Below, piece after piece: positions 45,352 through 55,287 of a stretch of DNA of 64,000 nucleotides. The stretch lies in assembly GCF_001654925.1 (NCBI RefSeq), contig NZ_LXER01000032.1:92339-156338 (forward strand), given 5' to 3'. Source of the stretch: Buttiauxella brennerae ATCC 51605. Its GTDB lineage: Bacteria; Pseudomonadota; Gammaproteobacteria; Enterobacterales; Enterobacteriaceae. Under the pieces are notes generated by a model, which was not told the DNA's origin, did no database searches, and was given only the letters and a program-made list of their open reading frames with translations. Each line of letters opens with the position of its first letter. The stretch's first letter is position 1. Position numbers and translations under genes: made by a program.

Positions 45352-46650
45352 ATGAAAACCCAGTCCCTTTCATCAAAGGTAATCGCGCCAAAACGTTGGT
45401 GGTACATCATGCCAATCGTGTTTATCACCTACAGCCTGGCGTACCTCGACCGTGCTAACTTTAGCTTTGCATCTGCCGCAGGCATTAACGACGATCTCGG
45501 GATCACCAAAGGGATTTCGTCTTTGCTTGGCGCGCTGTTTTTCCTCGGTTATTTCTTCTTCCAGATACCTGGTGCGATGTACGCCGAACGCCGCAGCGTG
45601 CGCAAACTGATCTTCGTTTGCCTGATTTTGTGGGGCGGTTGTGCGTCACTCACCGGGATGGTCAGCAATATTCCGGCACTGGCGGCGATTCGCTTTATCC
45701 TCGGCGTAGTGGAAGCCGCCGTGATGCCTGCCATGCTGATTTACATCAGCAACTGGTTTACTAAGTCTGAACGCTCGCGGGCGAATACTTTCTTGATTCT
45801 TGGCAACCCGGTGACGGTGCTGTGGATGTCCGTCGTTTCGGGCTACCTGATTCAGGCATTTGGCTGGCGTGAAATGTTTATTTTTGAAGGCATTCCAGCG
45901 GTTATCTGGGCATTCGCCTGGTGGATGCTGGTCAAAGATAAACCTGCGCAAGTTGGCTGGTTGTCTGATGCTGAAAAATCCGCGTTGCAGGCTCAGCTTG
46001 AGAAAGAACAGGAAGGCATTAAAGCCGTGCGTAACTACAGCGAAGCATTCCGCTCGCGCAATGTGGTGCTGCTGTGTATGCAATACTTTTGCTGGAGTAT
46101 TGGTGTGTACGGCTTCGTGCTGTGGCTGCCATCAATCATCCGTGGCGCAGGAACGGCGGGCATGGGAATGGTGGAGGTCGGCTGGTTGTCATCGGTTCCT
46201 TATCTGGCGGCCACTATCGCGATGATTGTGGTTTCATGGGCTTCGGACAAAATGCAGAACCGTAAGCTGTTCGTCTGGCCACTGCTGCTGATTGGTGCGC
46301 TGGCCTTCCTCGGCTCCTGGCTGGTAGGTGCCGATCATTTCTGGGTTTCCTACACTTTGTTGGTGATTGCCGGTGCCGCCATGTACGCGCCGTATGGCCC
46401 ATTCTTCGCCATCATTCCTGAAATGCTGCCACGCAACGTTGCCGGTGGCGCGATGGCCTTAATCAACAGTATGGGCGCACTGGGTTCGTTTGTTGGATCC
46501 TGGTTTGTTGGCTACCTTAACGGGGCGACCGGCAACCCATCCGCTTCCTACGTTTTTATGGGGGTAGCATTGCTCGCGTCAGTATGGCTAACTCTGATTG
46601 TGAAACCGGCGAGAAACCAACAAGTTCCGGTGGAAGCACACCACGCCTAA
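45352..46650 (+). CDS. kguT: KguT, 2-ketogluconate transporter (MFS, ACS family)
   Basis: This 432-residue transporter has twelve predicted membrane segments and the anion:cation symporter pattern [16 protein letters not shown] in helix one, [23 protein letters not shown] and [23 protein letters not shown]. It fits the position of KguT in the kguEKTD order. AGAGGCAAGGCC precedes the ATG. The specific substrate is inferred from the cluster. Confidence 0.9.
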   Translation: MKTQSLSSKVIAPKRWWYIMPIVFITYSLAYLDRANFSFASAAGINDDLGITKGISSLLGALFFLGYFFFQIPGAMYAERRSVRKLIFVCLILWGGCASLTGMVSNIPALAAIRFILGVVEAAVMPAMLIYISNWFTKSERSRANTFLILGNPVTVLWMSVVSGYLIQAFGWREMFIFEGIPAVIWAFAWWMLVKDKPAQVGWLSDAEKSALQAQLEKEQEGIKAVRNYSEAFRSRNVVLLCMQYFCWSIGVYGFVLWLPSIIRGAGTAGMGMVEVGWLSSVPYLAATIAMIVVSWASDKMQNRKLFVWPLLLIGALAFLGSWLVGADHFWVSYTLLVIAGAAMYAPYGPFFAIIPEMLPRNVAGGAMALINSMGALGSFVGSWFVGYLNGATGNPSASYVFMGVALLASVWLTLIVKPARNQQVPVEAHHA

Positions 46651-46708
46651 TCTCAAGCCAGGCGGTCGTTATACCGCCTGGACTGTACTTAACTCAACGG
46701 AGAACGCT

Positions 46709-47683
46709 ATGAAGCCGTCCGTCATCCTCTACAAAAAGTTACCTGACGACCTCCTTGCCCGCCTTGAAAGCCACTTTGTCGTCACTCAACTAAACGATTT
46801 AAGCCCGCAAACTGTCCAGCAAAATGCGCAGGTTTTTGCCGATGCACAGGGGATCCTTGGCTCGAGCGAGACAGTAGACAAAGCTTTTCTGGAACACACG
46901 CCAAAGTTGCGTGTCGCCTCAACGGTTTCGGTTGGCTATGACAATTTCGATGTCGATGCGCTGACTTCACGGGGTATCGCGCTAATGCATACGCCAACGG
47001 TACTGACTGAAACCGTGGCGGATACCATGATGACACTGGTGCTGGCGACGGCTCGCCGGGCGGTAGAAGTGGCTGAACGTGTTAAAGCTGGCGAATGGCA
47101 AGGCAGCATTGGGCCGGACTGGTTTGGCATCGACGTGCACCACAAAACGTTGGGGATTTTAGGCATGGGCCGCATTGGCCTGGCGCTGGCGCAACGTGCT
47201 CACTTCGGCTTTAACATGCCGATTCTGTACAACGCTCGCCGTCACCATCAGGAAGCGGAAGACCGCTTTAACGCTCGTTATTGCGACCTCGACACCCTGC
47301 TGGCCGAGTCCGATTTCGTCTGTATTTCATTGCCATTGACCGATGAAACTTATCATCTGATTGGCGCGGAGCAACTGGCAAAAATGAAATCCTCAGCGAT
47401 TCTGATTAACGCAGGGCGCGGCCCGGTGGTTGACGAAAAAGCACTGATTCAGGCCCTGATGGACGGCACAATTCACGCCGCAGGTCTGGACGTATTTGAA
47501 CAAGAGCCGCTGCCGGTGGACTCGCCGTTACTTAGCCTGCCGAACGTCGTGGCGCTGCCGCATATCGGTTCTGCGACGCACGAAACACGCTACAACATGG
47601 CGGCCTGTGCGGTAGATAATTTGATTGCGGCGCTGAGTGGCAACGTGAAAGAAAACTGCGTGAACCCGCAGGTATTGAAGTAA
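46709..47683 (+). CDS. kguD: KguD, 2-ketogluconate-6-phosphate / 2-ketoacid reductase
   Basis: This 324-residue D-2-hydroxyacid dehydrogenase has a Rossmann loop [14 protein letters not shown] (about residues 150-163), the catalytic Arg region [14 protein letters not shown], and a catalytic His in [12 protein letters not shown]. It closely resembles GhrB (TkrA), which sits in this part of the E. coli map. Here it closes the kgu operon and should reduce 2-keto-6-phosphogluconate to 6-phosphogluconate. It may also serve as GhrB. Confidence 0.9.
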   Translation: MKPSVILYKKLPDDLLARLESHFVVTQLNDLSPQTVQQNAQVFADAQGILGSSETVDKAFLEHTPKLRVASTVSVGYDNFDVDALTSRGIALMHTPTVLTETVADTMMTLVLATARRAVEVAERVKAGEWQGSIGPDWFGIDVHHKTLGILGMGRIGLALAQRAHFGFNMPILYNARRHHQEAEDRFNARYCDLDTLLAESDFVCISLPLTDETYHLIGAEQLAKMKSSAILINAGRGPVVDEKALIQALMDGTIHAAGLDVFEQEPLPVDSPLLSLPNVVALPHIGSATHETRYNMAACAVDNLIAALSGNVKENCVNPQVLK

Positions 47684-47731
47684 TAGTTATTTATGTAAGG
47701 ATTAGGGCCGGCCGGAAACTGCTGGCTCAGT

Positions 47732-48016
47732 TTACGCAACGACAAGTTTACGCAAACGAGTAACATCGACCATTTTCTCAGCTTCCGCAAGGCTGTACGA
47801 CGTTTGCAACTTTAGCCATACATCTGCAGAACTTCCGATAACGACAGCTAACTTAACCGCCATTTCAGGGGTAAGTGCTGCTTTTTCAGTTAACAAGCGG
47901 CTTGCAGTTGAAGGCGCTATATCCATCGCTCTGGCAAATTCACGCAAGCTCACTTTGAGTTCATCCAGCGCTTCCTGAATGATGGCGCCTGGATGTGGGG
48001 GATTTTTCATTTTCAT
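47732..48016 (-). CDS. higA: HigA-type antitoxin
   Basis: This 94-residue XRE-family protein has the HigA signature [41 protein letters not shown]. It binds HigB and represses the operon. Its ATG overlaps the higB stop by one base (TAATG), the usual higB-higA order with toxin first. Confidence 0.93.
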   Translation of the reverse strand: MKMKNPPHPGAIIQEALDELKVSLREFARAMDIAPSTASRLLTEKAALTPEMAVKLAVVIGSSADVWLKLQTSYSLAEAEKMVDVTRLRKLVVA

Positions 48017-48294
48017 TAGTGGTAGTCCTCGTAATTTAAAATCCAGGCATCTCCTTCGTAAAACTCAAAGGTGATGCGCCAATTTCCGGAAACAGTCACA
48101 GACCAGAGATTTTCTCTATCTCCCTTTAGCGCATGCAGTCGATAACCAGGCATATCGATATCAGTTATCTTTTCAGCCGCATCAATAATGGCCAGACGGT
48201 TACGCAGACGAGGCACATGCTCCCAAGGCAAACCCTGAGACTGCTTGTTGAGAAACAGCTTTTTTAGTCCTTTGTGTTTAAAGCTACGGATCAT
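48016..48294 (-). CDS. higB: HigB-type toxin (RelE-like mRNase)
   Basis: This 92-residue RelE/HigB-fold protein begins [13 protein letters not shown] and has [26 protein letters not shown]...VLNYEDYH-like strands (here ILNYEDYH), which carry the conserved Arg and His residues of ribosome-dependent mRNA cleavage. The ATG at 48294 follows GGGGATTTAGG; the longer frame is not supported. It is the first gene of the pair. Confidence 0.92.
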   Translation of the reverse strand: MIRSFKHKGLKKLFLNKQSQGLPWEHVPRLRNRLAIIDAAEKITDIDMPGYRLHALKGDRENLWSVTVSGNWRITFEFYEGDAWILNYEDYH

Positions 48295-48328
48295 CCTAAA
48301 TCCCCGTTCCCTATGAAGGAACAATAAC

Positions 48329-48357
48329 ACGACTGTTTCGCCTTGCGCAACAGTCGT
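48329..48357. promoter_or_regulatory. Inverted repeat, probable HigA operator
   Basis: ACGACTGTT (48329-48337) and AACAGTCGT (48349-48357) form perfect 9-base arms 11 bases apart, 35 bases before higB. HigA autoregulation at such palindromes is known for the family. Confidence 0.7.
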
Positions 48358-48454
48358 CGATTAAAAGATTTTCTGAGAATAGCTGCAGCAAAAATACAGG
48401 AAAACGGGCAAGAGAGAATTTCTCGAGGAGCTACGCATCCCCCGGATAAAGCAT

Positions 48455-48489
48455 AAAAAAAAGGATGAGATCTGAGCCTCATCCTTTTT
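48455..48489 (-). terminator. Terminator of yibL
   Basis: AAAGGATGAG and CTCATCCTTT with an eight-base loop; an A-run on the left gives a long T-run in the minus-strand transcript. Confidence 0.88.
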
Positions 48490-48505
48490 AAAATCGAGTG
48501 TTAAC

Positions 48506-48868
48506 TTAGAAATCGGTATTAGAAAAACCTGTCATTTCTTCGAGGCCCATCTCACGGCCTAACGCCGTCATTGGATGGACGATAACCAGGCCACGTACCG
48601 CTTTTTTCAAAGCGCCCATGTTGGCTTGCTCTTTTTTGGTGATAGGACGCTTGTAAGGCAGTGCCATCAGTTTTTGTGCTTCTTTGCTCAGCTTCTGGTT
48701 GCGCACCGCTTGCAGGCGCACGATCTCAATTTCCAGCTTCGCTTTCTCTTTTTCCATCTCAGCGTACTTTTCAGCATCGTTGATCAGATGCAGTTCTGGC
48801 ATCTCGTGACGGATAAGATCGAGGCGATCGCTCAGGCGTTTGATTTCTGCTTTTTCGATTTCTTTCAT
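48506..48868 (-). CDS. yibL: YibL, ribosome-associated DUF2810 protein
   Basis: This 120-residue protein matches E. coli YibL in length and sequence ([21 protein letters not shown]...[29 protein letters not shown]). An N-terminal helical coiled coil precedes a basic C-terminal part. E. coli YibL has been reported as ribosome-associated; its role is unclear. It is downstream of mtlR as in E. coli. Confidence 0.94.
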   Translation of the reverse strand: MKEIEKAEIKRLSDRLDLIRHEMPELHLINDAEKYAEMEKEKAKLEIEIVRLQAVRNQKLSKEAQKLMALPYKRPITKKEQANMGALKKAVRGLVIVHPMTALGREMGLEEMTGFSNTDF

Positions 48869-48951
48869 TTTTGATTAACCGTGAATAAAGTTCATTGCTG
48901 GCAAGGATACACCATTCGGCTTAAGAGGGCGAAAAGGGAGTTCGGTCAGAA

Positions 48952-49494
48952 TTACTTCTGGAAGGCTTTTTTTAAGCTGATCCGTGAGATCAGCTCAGTT
49001 AAAGAGAGCACCATCGTGGAACGCACTATTTGCTGATAGCGCTGTTTTTGCATGGCAAACAGCTCAGGATCGCTGCCATCAACAAACTTTGGTGTCGGCG
49101 GTAGAGCAGAAACGCAGTGCAGTTCACCGAATGGGCCAAGCATCTCATCGTCGGTAAAATTATAGTCATTACCGTCATGGTTTAACTCTTCACGCAGCGC
49201 CATCAGCAGTTCGCAATCTTCGTACTCCGCGCGATTGAGCACGCCAAGCCCGTAGATAAGTTTGAGACGCACGGAAAGATCCCCTAGTGGCCCGTCACCA
49301 TCCAACAAGGGTTCAACCGCATATTTCACCGCATAGTCGTCTTTACGGAAGACCTGAAGCACCAGGATATTAACCGCTTCGGTGAGAAGTTCGACCGCGG
49401 TAATCAGCAGGCTGCGTACGGTTTTGCCGGCATTGAGACGCTCAAGCACACGGTTTTCAAAGGCCTGGGTTTCTTCCATCTTTGCCTGCATCAC
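48952..49494 (-). CDS. mtlR: MtlR, mannitol operon repressor
   Basis: This protein of about 180 residues matches E. coli MtlR (TQAFENRVLERLNAGKTVRSLLITAVELLTEAVN...REELNHDGNDYNFTDDEMLGPFGELHC). It lacks a helix-turn-helix and is thought to act indirectly on mtl expression. E. coli MtlR has about 15 extra N-terminal residues. The start here is ambiguous between closely spaced Met codons, and no strong ribosome-binding site is visible. It lies 47 bases after mtlD. Confidence 0.93.
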   Translation of the reverse strand: MMQAKMEETQAFENRVLERLNAGKTVRSLLITAVELLTEAVNILVLQVFRKDDYAVKYAVEPLLDGDGPLGDLSVRLKLIYGLGVLNRAEYEDCELLMALREELNHDGNDYNFTDDEMLGPFGELHCVSALPPTPKFVDGSDPELFAMQKQRYQQIVRSTMVLSLTELISRISLKKAFQK

Positions 49495-49541
49495 TAAAAT
49501 TTTCTATTGGGTGCAGCATCCACTGCACCCGCTCTCTTCTG

Positions 49542-50690
49542 CTACGCTTTAGCTTCGTACGCTTTCACCGCCTGAGCTACCACGTCGCTATTGGCATCAA
49601 GACCAGAAATTTCTGCCAGAGTGGCCTGCGGGCCTTTTTCTGCCAGAAGTTTTTCCAGTTCCTGAGCTTGCGGATCTTCTGCGCTGCGGTAATGCATCGC
49701 TGCGGCAATACCTTCAACCAGGTTCAGGTGTGGCAAGCCGTATTCGATGGTGCCAAGCAGTGGCTTAATCAGACGGTCGCCCGCACTTAACTTACGCAGT
49801 GGCTGGCGGCCTACGCGCTCCACATCATCTTTCAGATATGGGTTCTCGAAACGACCAAGGATTTTCTGGATGTAGGCTGCGTGTTTGTCTGCATCAAAAC
49901 CGTAGCGTTTGATAAGCACCGCACCACTTTCGTCCATTGCCCCTTTCACGACAGCACGGACTCTTTCATCCAGAATTGCATCGCGAATGGTCTGATGACC
50001 GGCCAGTTGGCCAAGGTATGCGGTTATAGCATGCCCGGTATTCAGCGTGAAGAGTTTGCGCTCAACAAAGGCCATTAGATTATCAGTAAGTTCCATGCCA
50101 GGAATGTTCGGCAGGTCACCTTTGAACTGAGTTTTATCAACAATCCATTCGCTGAATGTTTCAACCGTGACTTCAAGCGGGTCATTAGTCGCAGATTCTG
50201 ATGGTGGAACGATACGGTCAACCGCAGAGTCAACAAAACCAACATGTTGCTCAACCCAGGCCTGATCATCTTCCGACAGCGCCTTCATGACGTGGCCTTT
50301 AAGCTGGCTGGTGCCACGCACCATATTTTCACAGGCAATAATATTCAGCGGCTTTTCGTTGCCATTGGCACGGCGCAAAACCAGGCCTTTTGCCACGGCG
50401 GGTGCGATACGCTCAAGCACCACTGGACCGACTGCCGTGGTCACCAGGTCTACATCAGCAATCAGGGTAATCACTTCATCACCAATGCTGCTGACGGCAT
50501 TCACGTTGGAAACGGTATCAATTTGCTTTTGCTCGCCAACAACATGCACCTGGTAGCTATGGCGCGCATTCAGCGCATCCAGCACAGTCTGGTTTACATC
50601 GGCAAAGGTCAGCTGAATACCCGCGTCTGCCAGCAGTTTTCCGATAAAGCCACGTCCGATATTACCTGCGCCAAAATGTAATGCTTTCAT
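49542..50690 (-). CDS. mtlD: MtlD, mannitol-1-phosphate 5-dehydrogenase
   Basis: MtlD oxidises D-mannitol 1-phosphate to fructose 6-phosphate with NAD. The ATG at 50690, eight bases after AGAAGG, gives 382 residues as in E. coli. It begins [19 protein letters not shown] (Rossmann motif) and has the NHAI-like [11 protein letters not shown] region. It lies downstream of mtlA, separated by a palindromic repeat. Confidence 0.98.
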   Translation of the reverse strand: MKALHFGAGNIGRGFIGKLLADAGIQLTFADVNQTVLDALNARHSYQVHVVGEQKQIDTVSNVNAVSSIGDEVITLIADVDLVTTAVGPVVLERIAPAVAKGLVLRRANGNEKPLNIIACENMVRGTSQLKGHVMKALSEDDQAWVEQHVGFVDSAVDRIVPPSESATNDPLEVTVETFSEWIVDKTQFKGDLPNIPGMELTDNLMAFVERKLFTLNTGHAITAYLGQLAGHQTIRDAILDERVRAVVKGAMDESGAVLIKRYGFDADKHAAYIQKILGRFENPYLKDDVERVGRQPLRKLSAGDRLIKPLLGTIEYGLPHLNLVEGIAAAMHYRSAEDPQAQELEKLLAEKGPQATLAEISGLDANSDVVAQAVKAYEAKA

Positions 50691-50717
50691 GTTGTTCACC
50701 TTCTTAAATTTGAATCA

Positions 50718-50799
50718 CCCGAGAGGGCTGGGGTGAGGTTGTTTTGGTCTTGTGACGAAAACAACCCTCACCCTAACCCTCTCCCATTCGGGAGAGGGA
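50718..50799. repeat. GC-rich palindromic element (family 1, copy E) between mtlA and mtlD
   Basis: CCCGAGAGGGCTGGGGTGAGG and CCCTCACCCTAACCCTCTCC flank TTGTTTTGGTCTTGTGACGAAAACAA, itself an interrupted palindrome. The form is an inside-out arrangement of two family 1 ends. Confidence 0.82.
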
Positions 50800-50808
50800 A
50801 GTGGAGAC

Positions 50809-52728
50809 TTACTTCTTACCTGCCAGCAGGTCGAGAACTTCCTGAACACTGGTGGTGTTCGCCAGGCGATCAATCACTGAATCATCATCCAGTGCGTTGG
50901 TCAGGCTGGTGATAACCTGGATGTGTTCGTTGTTACGCGCAGCAATACCGATAACCAGGCGGGCAATATCATCACTTTCTTCACCGAAGTGAACACCGTG
51001 TGGATACTGGCAGAACACAACGCCGGTTTTCAGTACGCGGTCTTTCGCTTCAACCGTACCGTGTGGAACCGCGATACCTTCACCCAGATAAGTTGGGGTC
51101 AGTTTTTCACGTTCAAACATTGCATCAACATACTCTGGCTGGACGTAACCACCGTTCACCAGTTGCTCACCGGCAAAGCGAATCGCTTCTTCTTTATTCG
51201 CCGCAGTCAGGCCGAGGAACACGTTACCAGCACCCAGGCGGAACAGCATCTCTTCGTCAGCAACGAAGCTGTCTTCCAGGCTGCTCATGACCTTCACTTC
51301 TTTCTCGCTCAGGTTATGAGAGGCCACCAGACGCTCGGTCAGATTGGAGTACAAGCTGCTGTCGAGGAAGTTGGTCAGGGAAATATGCTGTGCCTGTGGA
51401 ACCTGGCGCATAGCGCGTTCGGTCAGGTCACGGTGCGTAATCACCAGGTCAACATCATCCGGCAGACTGTTGATTGCACAGTTAGTCACAGAGATATTTT
51501 TCAGGCCCGCATCGTTCACTTTCTTACGCAGCACACCCGCACCCATCGCACTTGAACCCATGCCTGCGTCACATGCCACGATGATTTTGCGCACGTGGCT
51601 CAGGTCGTTAGACAGGCCAGCACCGACTGCCAGTGGCTCTGCGCCACCTTTAGATTCCGCTTTCATCTCAGCCATACGGCGAGCCGCGGCTTCAATGTCG
51701 TCTTCTTCTTTCACTTTGCTGGTTTTCAGCAAGATGGCTGAAACCACGAAGGAAACTGCGGTTGCTGCCACGATTGCTGCGATGTTCGCGAAGTATGCAC
51801 CTTTTGGCGTCATCGCCAGAACCGCCAGGATGGAACCTGGAGATGCCGGTGAAACCAGGCCGCCGTTCAGGATAGTCAGAGTGAACACGCCAGTCATACC
51901 GCCGAGGATAACGGCCAGAATCAGACGTGGGTTCATCAGCACATATGGGAAGTAAATTTCGTGGATACCACCCAGGAAGTGGATGATTGCCGCGCCGCCT
52001 GCAGACTGCTTAGCATTACCGCGACCGAAGAACATGTACGCCATCAGCACGCCCATACCCGGACCTGGGTTGGCTTCAATCAGGAAGAAGATTGATTTGC
52101 CCAGTTCGTGGGACTGCTGAATACCCAGCGGCGAGAAGATACCGTGGTTGATTGCGTTATTCAGGAACAGGATTTTCGCGGGTTCTACGAAGATAGAAGC
52201 CAGTGGCAGCATGTCATGGACAACCATGAAGTTAACGCCCGCCGCCAGAACTTTGGACAGGACTTCAACCGCAGGGCCGATACCCATGAACGCCAGAATC
52301 GCCAGAATCATACCGATGATGCCAGCGGAGAAGTTGTTCACCAGCATTTCAAAGCCGGATTTGATCTTACCGTCTACCCATGCGTCGAAATGTTTAATCG
52401 CCCAGCCACCCAGAGGGCCTGCAATCATCGCACCGAGGAACATCGGCATATCCGCACCGACGATAACACCCATGGTTGTGATGGCACCCACCACACCACC
52501 ACGATCGCCACCGATTAAGCGACCACCGGTATAACCGATGAGCAATGGCAGCAGGTAGGTAATCATTGGGCCAACCAGTTTCGCCAGTGTTTCACTTGGC
52601 AACCAACCGGTAGGAATAAATAAGGCAGTGATAATACCCCAGGCGATAAATGCGCCGATGTTTGGCATTACCATGTTACTCAGGAATCGACCAAAGCTTT
52701 GCACCTTGATCTTGATATCGGATGACAT
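50809..52728 (-). CDS. mtlA: MtlA, mannitol-specific PTS enzyme IICBA
   Basis: This 639-residue fusion transporter takes up mannitol and phosphorylates it. The membrane IIC domain (about residues 1-340) starts with the amphipathic SSDIKIKVQSFGRFLSNMVMPNIGAF. IIB has the phosphocysteine loop VACDAGMGSSAMGAG (about 385), and IIA the phosphohistidine in GIAVPHGT (about 555). The ATG at 52728 corresponds to the E. coli start (637 residues). It heads mtlADR and lies below several CRP sites. Confidence 0.98.
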   Translation of the reverse strand: MSSDIKIKVQSFGRFLSNMVMPNIGAFIAWGIITALFIPTGWLPSETLAKLVGPMITYLLPLLIGYTGGRLIGGDRGGVVGAITTMGVIVGADMPMFLGAMIAGPLGGWAIKHFDAWVDGKIKSGFEMLVNNFSAGIIGMILAILAFMGIGPAVEVLSKVLAAGVNFMVVHDMLPLASIFVEPAKILFLNNAINHGIFSPLGIQQSHELGKSIFFLIEANPGPGMGVLMAYMFFGRGNAKQSAGGAAIIHFLGGIHEIYFPYVLMNPRLILAVILGGMTGVFTLTILNGGLVSPASPGSILAVLAMTPKGAYFANIAAIVAATAVSFVVSAILLKTSKVKEEDDIEAAARRMAEMKAESKGGAEPLAVGAGLSNDLSHVRKIIVACDAGMGSSAMGAGVLRKKVNDAGLKNISVTNCAINSLPDDVDLVITHRDLTERAMRQVPQAQHISLTNFLDSSLYSNLTERLVASHNLSEKEVKVMSSLEDSFVADEEMLFRLGAGNVFLGLTAANKEEAIRFAGEQLVNGGYVQPEYVDAMFEREKLTPTYLGEGIAVPHGTVEAKDRVLKTGVVFCQYPHGVHFGEESDDIARLVIGIAARNNEHIQVITSLTNALDDDSVIDRLANTTSVQEVLDLLAGKK

Positions 52729-52869
52729 ACGCACACCCCTTATTGTGTTTACGTGCTGAAAAGCAGCCCGAGGTTTATTGTTAATGTGGTGGCAAGCAAC
52801 GCTGCCAGATGCTCTAAGTGAGGCAAATCTGGCACTGAATCGTTAAGGTGTCCAGCGGACGGAAATTAG

Positions 52870-52885
52870 TGTGACGCAAGTCACC
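52870..52885. promoter_or_regulatory. CRP site upstream of mtlA (1)
   Basis: TGTGACGCAAGTCACC matches TGTGA-N6-TCACA at 9 of 10 positions, 142 bases before mtlA. Confidence 0.8.
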
Positions 52886-52986
52886 TATTGCGGGGTATGA
52901 CAAGCCATGATCAGGAGATCCAGATCACATAATTAGTGTGTAAAAAAAACACAGTAGCTAATTTTTGCTCACTATTAACGCCTTTA

Positions 52987-53002
52987 TGTGATTGAAGTCA
53001 CA
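52987..53002. promoter_or_regulatory. CRP site upstream of mtlA (2)
   Basis: TGTGATTGAAGTCACA is a perfect match to the CRP consensus arms. Confidence 0.85.
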
Positions 53003-53030
53003 TTTCATCATCGGCACTTTGTTATTTAAA

Positions 53031-53046
53031 TGTGACGTTATTCACA
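53031..53046. promoter_or_regulatory. CRP site between mtlA and yibF (3)
   Basis: TGTGACGTTATTCACA is a second perfect match, 44 bases from the previous one. E. coli mtlA is also controlled by multiple CRP sites. This distal site could serve yibF as well. The 491-base gap 52729-53219 holds these sites and a further weak half-site near 52920 (ATCCAGATCACA). Confidence 0.8.
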
Positions 53047-53219
53047 AAATATTTTACGCGGATTTTCGCGAGTGTGATCCAGGGCAACTCAGCCTGCCGG
53101 AAGCATTTCGTTTTGTCAGAAAATTACAGCGCAGCGGCAAAACAACATTGTGCTATCCCAGGCGACTTCAGACATCCTGTTCCATACTTAGCTTTTGTCG
53201 GTTAAAAATGGACGATGTA

Positions 53220-53828
53220 ATGAAACTGATCGGTAATTACACCAGCCCGTACGTGCGCAAAATATCTGTAATCCTGCTGGAAAAGGGCATCACGTTTGAG
53301 TTTGTAAACGACAACCCATGGACTTCAGAAAGCAACACTCCGCTTTACAACCCGTTGGGTAAAGTCCCCGCACTGGTCACTGATGACGGCGAATACTGGT
53401 TTGACTCTCCTGTGATTGCGCAATACCTCGAACTTTTGGATATCGCCCCTGCCCTTATTCCCCGTGACCCAAAAGCCGCCCTGCAAATGCGCCAGATTGA
53501 AGCGCTGGCAAATGGTGTAATGGACGCAGCCCTGGTTTCAGTGCGCGAGCGTCAGCGCCCAATCGAGCAGCAATCTGAAACAGAACTGCTGCGCCAGCGG
53601 GAAAAAATCAGCCGTGGCCTGACGCTACTCGAACAATATGCTGCGGATAAAAAGCTCAATGCAGATGAACTGTGCGTGGCAACCATTGCGGTAGCCTGTG
53701 CCGTGGGTTATCTCAATTTTCGCCGCGTGTCGCCAGGCTGGTGCGTCGATCGCCCGCATCTGGTGAAACTTGTCGAGAAACTTTTCGAACGTGAAAGTTT
53801 TGCACGGACCGAACCGCCAACAGCATGA
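53220..53828 (+). CDS. yibF: YibF, glutathione S-transferase homologue
   Basis: This 202-residue protein has the E. coli YibF length, beginning [27 protein letters not shown], a thioredoxin-like N-domain where Ser/Thr rather than Cys occupies the active-site position. NPLGKVPAL and [10 protein letters not shown] form the glutathione-binding part, and a helical C-domain ends [17 protein letters not shown]. The ATG at 53220 is chosen by family length; the open frame extends far upstream through the CRP region without similarity. It precedes selA as in E. coli. Confidence 0.93.
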   Translation: MKLIGNYTSPYVRKISVILLEKGITFEFVNDNPWTSESNTPLYNPLGKVPALVTDDGEYWFDSPVIAQYLELLDIAPALIPRDPKAALQMRQIEALANGVMDAALVSVRERQRPIEQQSETELLRQREKISRGLTLLEQYAADKKLNADELCVATIAVACAVGYLNFRRVSPGWCVDRPHLVKLVEKLFERESFARTEPPTA

Positions 53829-53898
53829 TCTCCCGCCATGACAGGGGGACAACTCCCCCTGTAAACTATCTCCATACTTCACCACTCTGCGGCTTGCC

Positions 53899-55287
53899 AT
53901 GACTACCGATCGCACCTTGTATAGCCAACTTCCAGCAATAGACCGTTTGTTACGTGACGCTTCGTTCAGCACTCTGCTGCACCACTTCGGCCACACTCAA
54001 GTGGTCAACACCTTACGAGAAATGCTGGAGAACGCGCGGGAACATATCCGTCAGCAAGAAAAGTTGCCTTCCTGGAATGACGACTGGGCAACACAAGCGC
54101 AATTGCAGCTTGAATCCCACCAGCGCAGCGCGCTGCTGCCAGTGTTCAACCTGACGGGTACGGTACTGCATACCAATCTTGGCCGCGCATTGCAGTCAGA
54201 AGCGGCGATTGAAGCCGTAACGCAAGTGATGCGCCACCCCGTTACGCTGGAATATGACTTACATGGTGCCGAACGCGGACACCGCGACCGCGCGCTGGCT
54301 GGTTTGCTTTGTGAACTGACCGGTGCGGAAGATGCCTGCATCGTTAATAACAATGCAGCCGCCGTGTTATTAATGCTGGCCGCCTGTGCGAGTAGTGAAG
54401 AAGTGGTTGTCTCGCGTGGTGAACTGGTGGAAATCGGCGGAGCGTTCCGCATTCCTGATGTGATGCGCCAGGCGGGCTGCCAGCTCGTTGAAGTCGGCAC
54501 CACCAACCGCACGCATTTGAAAGATTACCGCCAGGCGGCGAATGAAAACACGGCGCTGTTGATGAAAGTCCACACCAGCAATTATCAGGTAGCGGGCTTT
54601 ACCAAAGCGGTGGATGAAGCGGAACTGGTGGCGCTGGGTAATGAGCTCAATATTCCTGTTGTGACTGATTTAGGCAGCGGCTCACTCGTGGACTTAACTC
54701 AATGGGGATTACCGGAAGAACCGATGCCGCAACAGCTGATTGCGGCTGGCGTGAGCCTTGTGAGTTTCTCTGGTGACAAGCTGCTCGGTGGCCCACAAGC
54801 GGGTATTATTGTCGGCAAAAAAGAACTCATTGCCCGCATTCAAAGCCACCCGCTCAAACGTGCATTACGCGCGGATAAAATGACGCTGGCCGCGCTCGAA
54901 GCGACGTTGCGCCTCTACCAACACCCGGAAACGCTGGTCGAAAGACTGCCGACGTTACGCCTGCTCACCCGCAATGCCAGTGAAATCACCGAGCTTGCGC
55001 AGCGCCTGTTACCTGCCCTTGAAAGCAAATTTGGTGAACAATTTAGCGTTTGCGTCGAAGCGTGTTTATCGCAAATTGGCAGCGGCTCGCTACCGGTGGA
55101 CAGGCTGCCCAGTGCGGCTGTGACTTTCACCCCAAAAGATGGCCGTGGCACTACGCTCAGTGCGCTCACACAAGCTCTGCGCGAGCGACCACAACCGATT
55201 ATTGGCCGCATCAGTGACGGGCGTTTATGGCTCGATTTACGCTGCCTTGAAGATGAAGCTGGTTTCATGGAGAACCTGAACCCATGA
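53899..55287 (+). CDS. selA: SelA, L-seryl-tRNA(Sec) selenium transferase
   Basis: This 462-residue PLP enzyme converts seryl-tRNA(Sec) to selenocysteyl-tRNA(Sec) using selenophosphate. The PLP lysine is in [14 protein letters not shown] (about Lys294), with TDLGSGS upstream and [14 protein letters not shown] near the N-terminus. Its stop overlaps the selB start by four bases (ATGA). Confidence 0.98.
   Translation: MTTDRTLYSQLPAIDRLLRDASFSTLLHHFGHTQVVNTLREMLENAREHIRQQEKLPSWNDDWATQAQLQLESHQRSALLPVFNLTGTVLHTNLGRALQSEAAIEAVTQVMRHPVTLEYDLHGAERGHRDRALAGLLCELTGAEDACIVNNNAAAVLLMLAACASSEEVVVSRGELVEIGGAFRIPDVMRQAGCQLVEVGTTNRTHLKDYRQAANENTALLMKVHTSNYQVAGFTKAVDEAELVALGNELNIPVVTDLGSGSLVDLTQWGLPEEPMPQQLIAAGVSLVSFSGDKLLGGPQAGIIVGKKELIARIQSHPLKRALRADKMTLAALEATLRLYQHPETLVERLPTLRLLTRNASEITELAQRLLPALESKFGEQFSVCVEACLSQIGSGSLPVDRLPSAAVTFTPKDGRGTTLSALTQALRERPQPIIGRISDGRLWLDLRCLEDEAGFMENLNP

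Noticed and set aside
8055-50799. Family 1 repeats considered as a CRISPR array
   Set aside because: The units are palindromic, scattered singly or in twos and threes, with no constant spacers and no cas genes.
52992-53219. 76-residue N-terminal extension of YibF
   Set aside because: It runs through two perfect CRP sites and the remaining 202 residues match the E. coli YibF length from its first residue.
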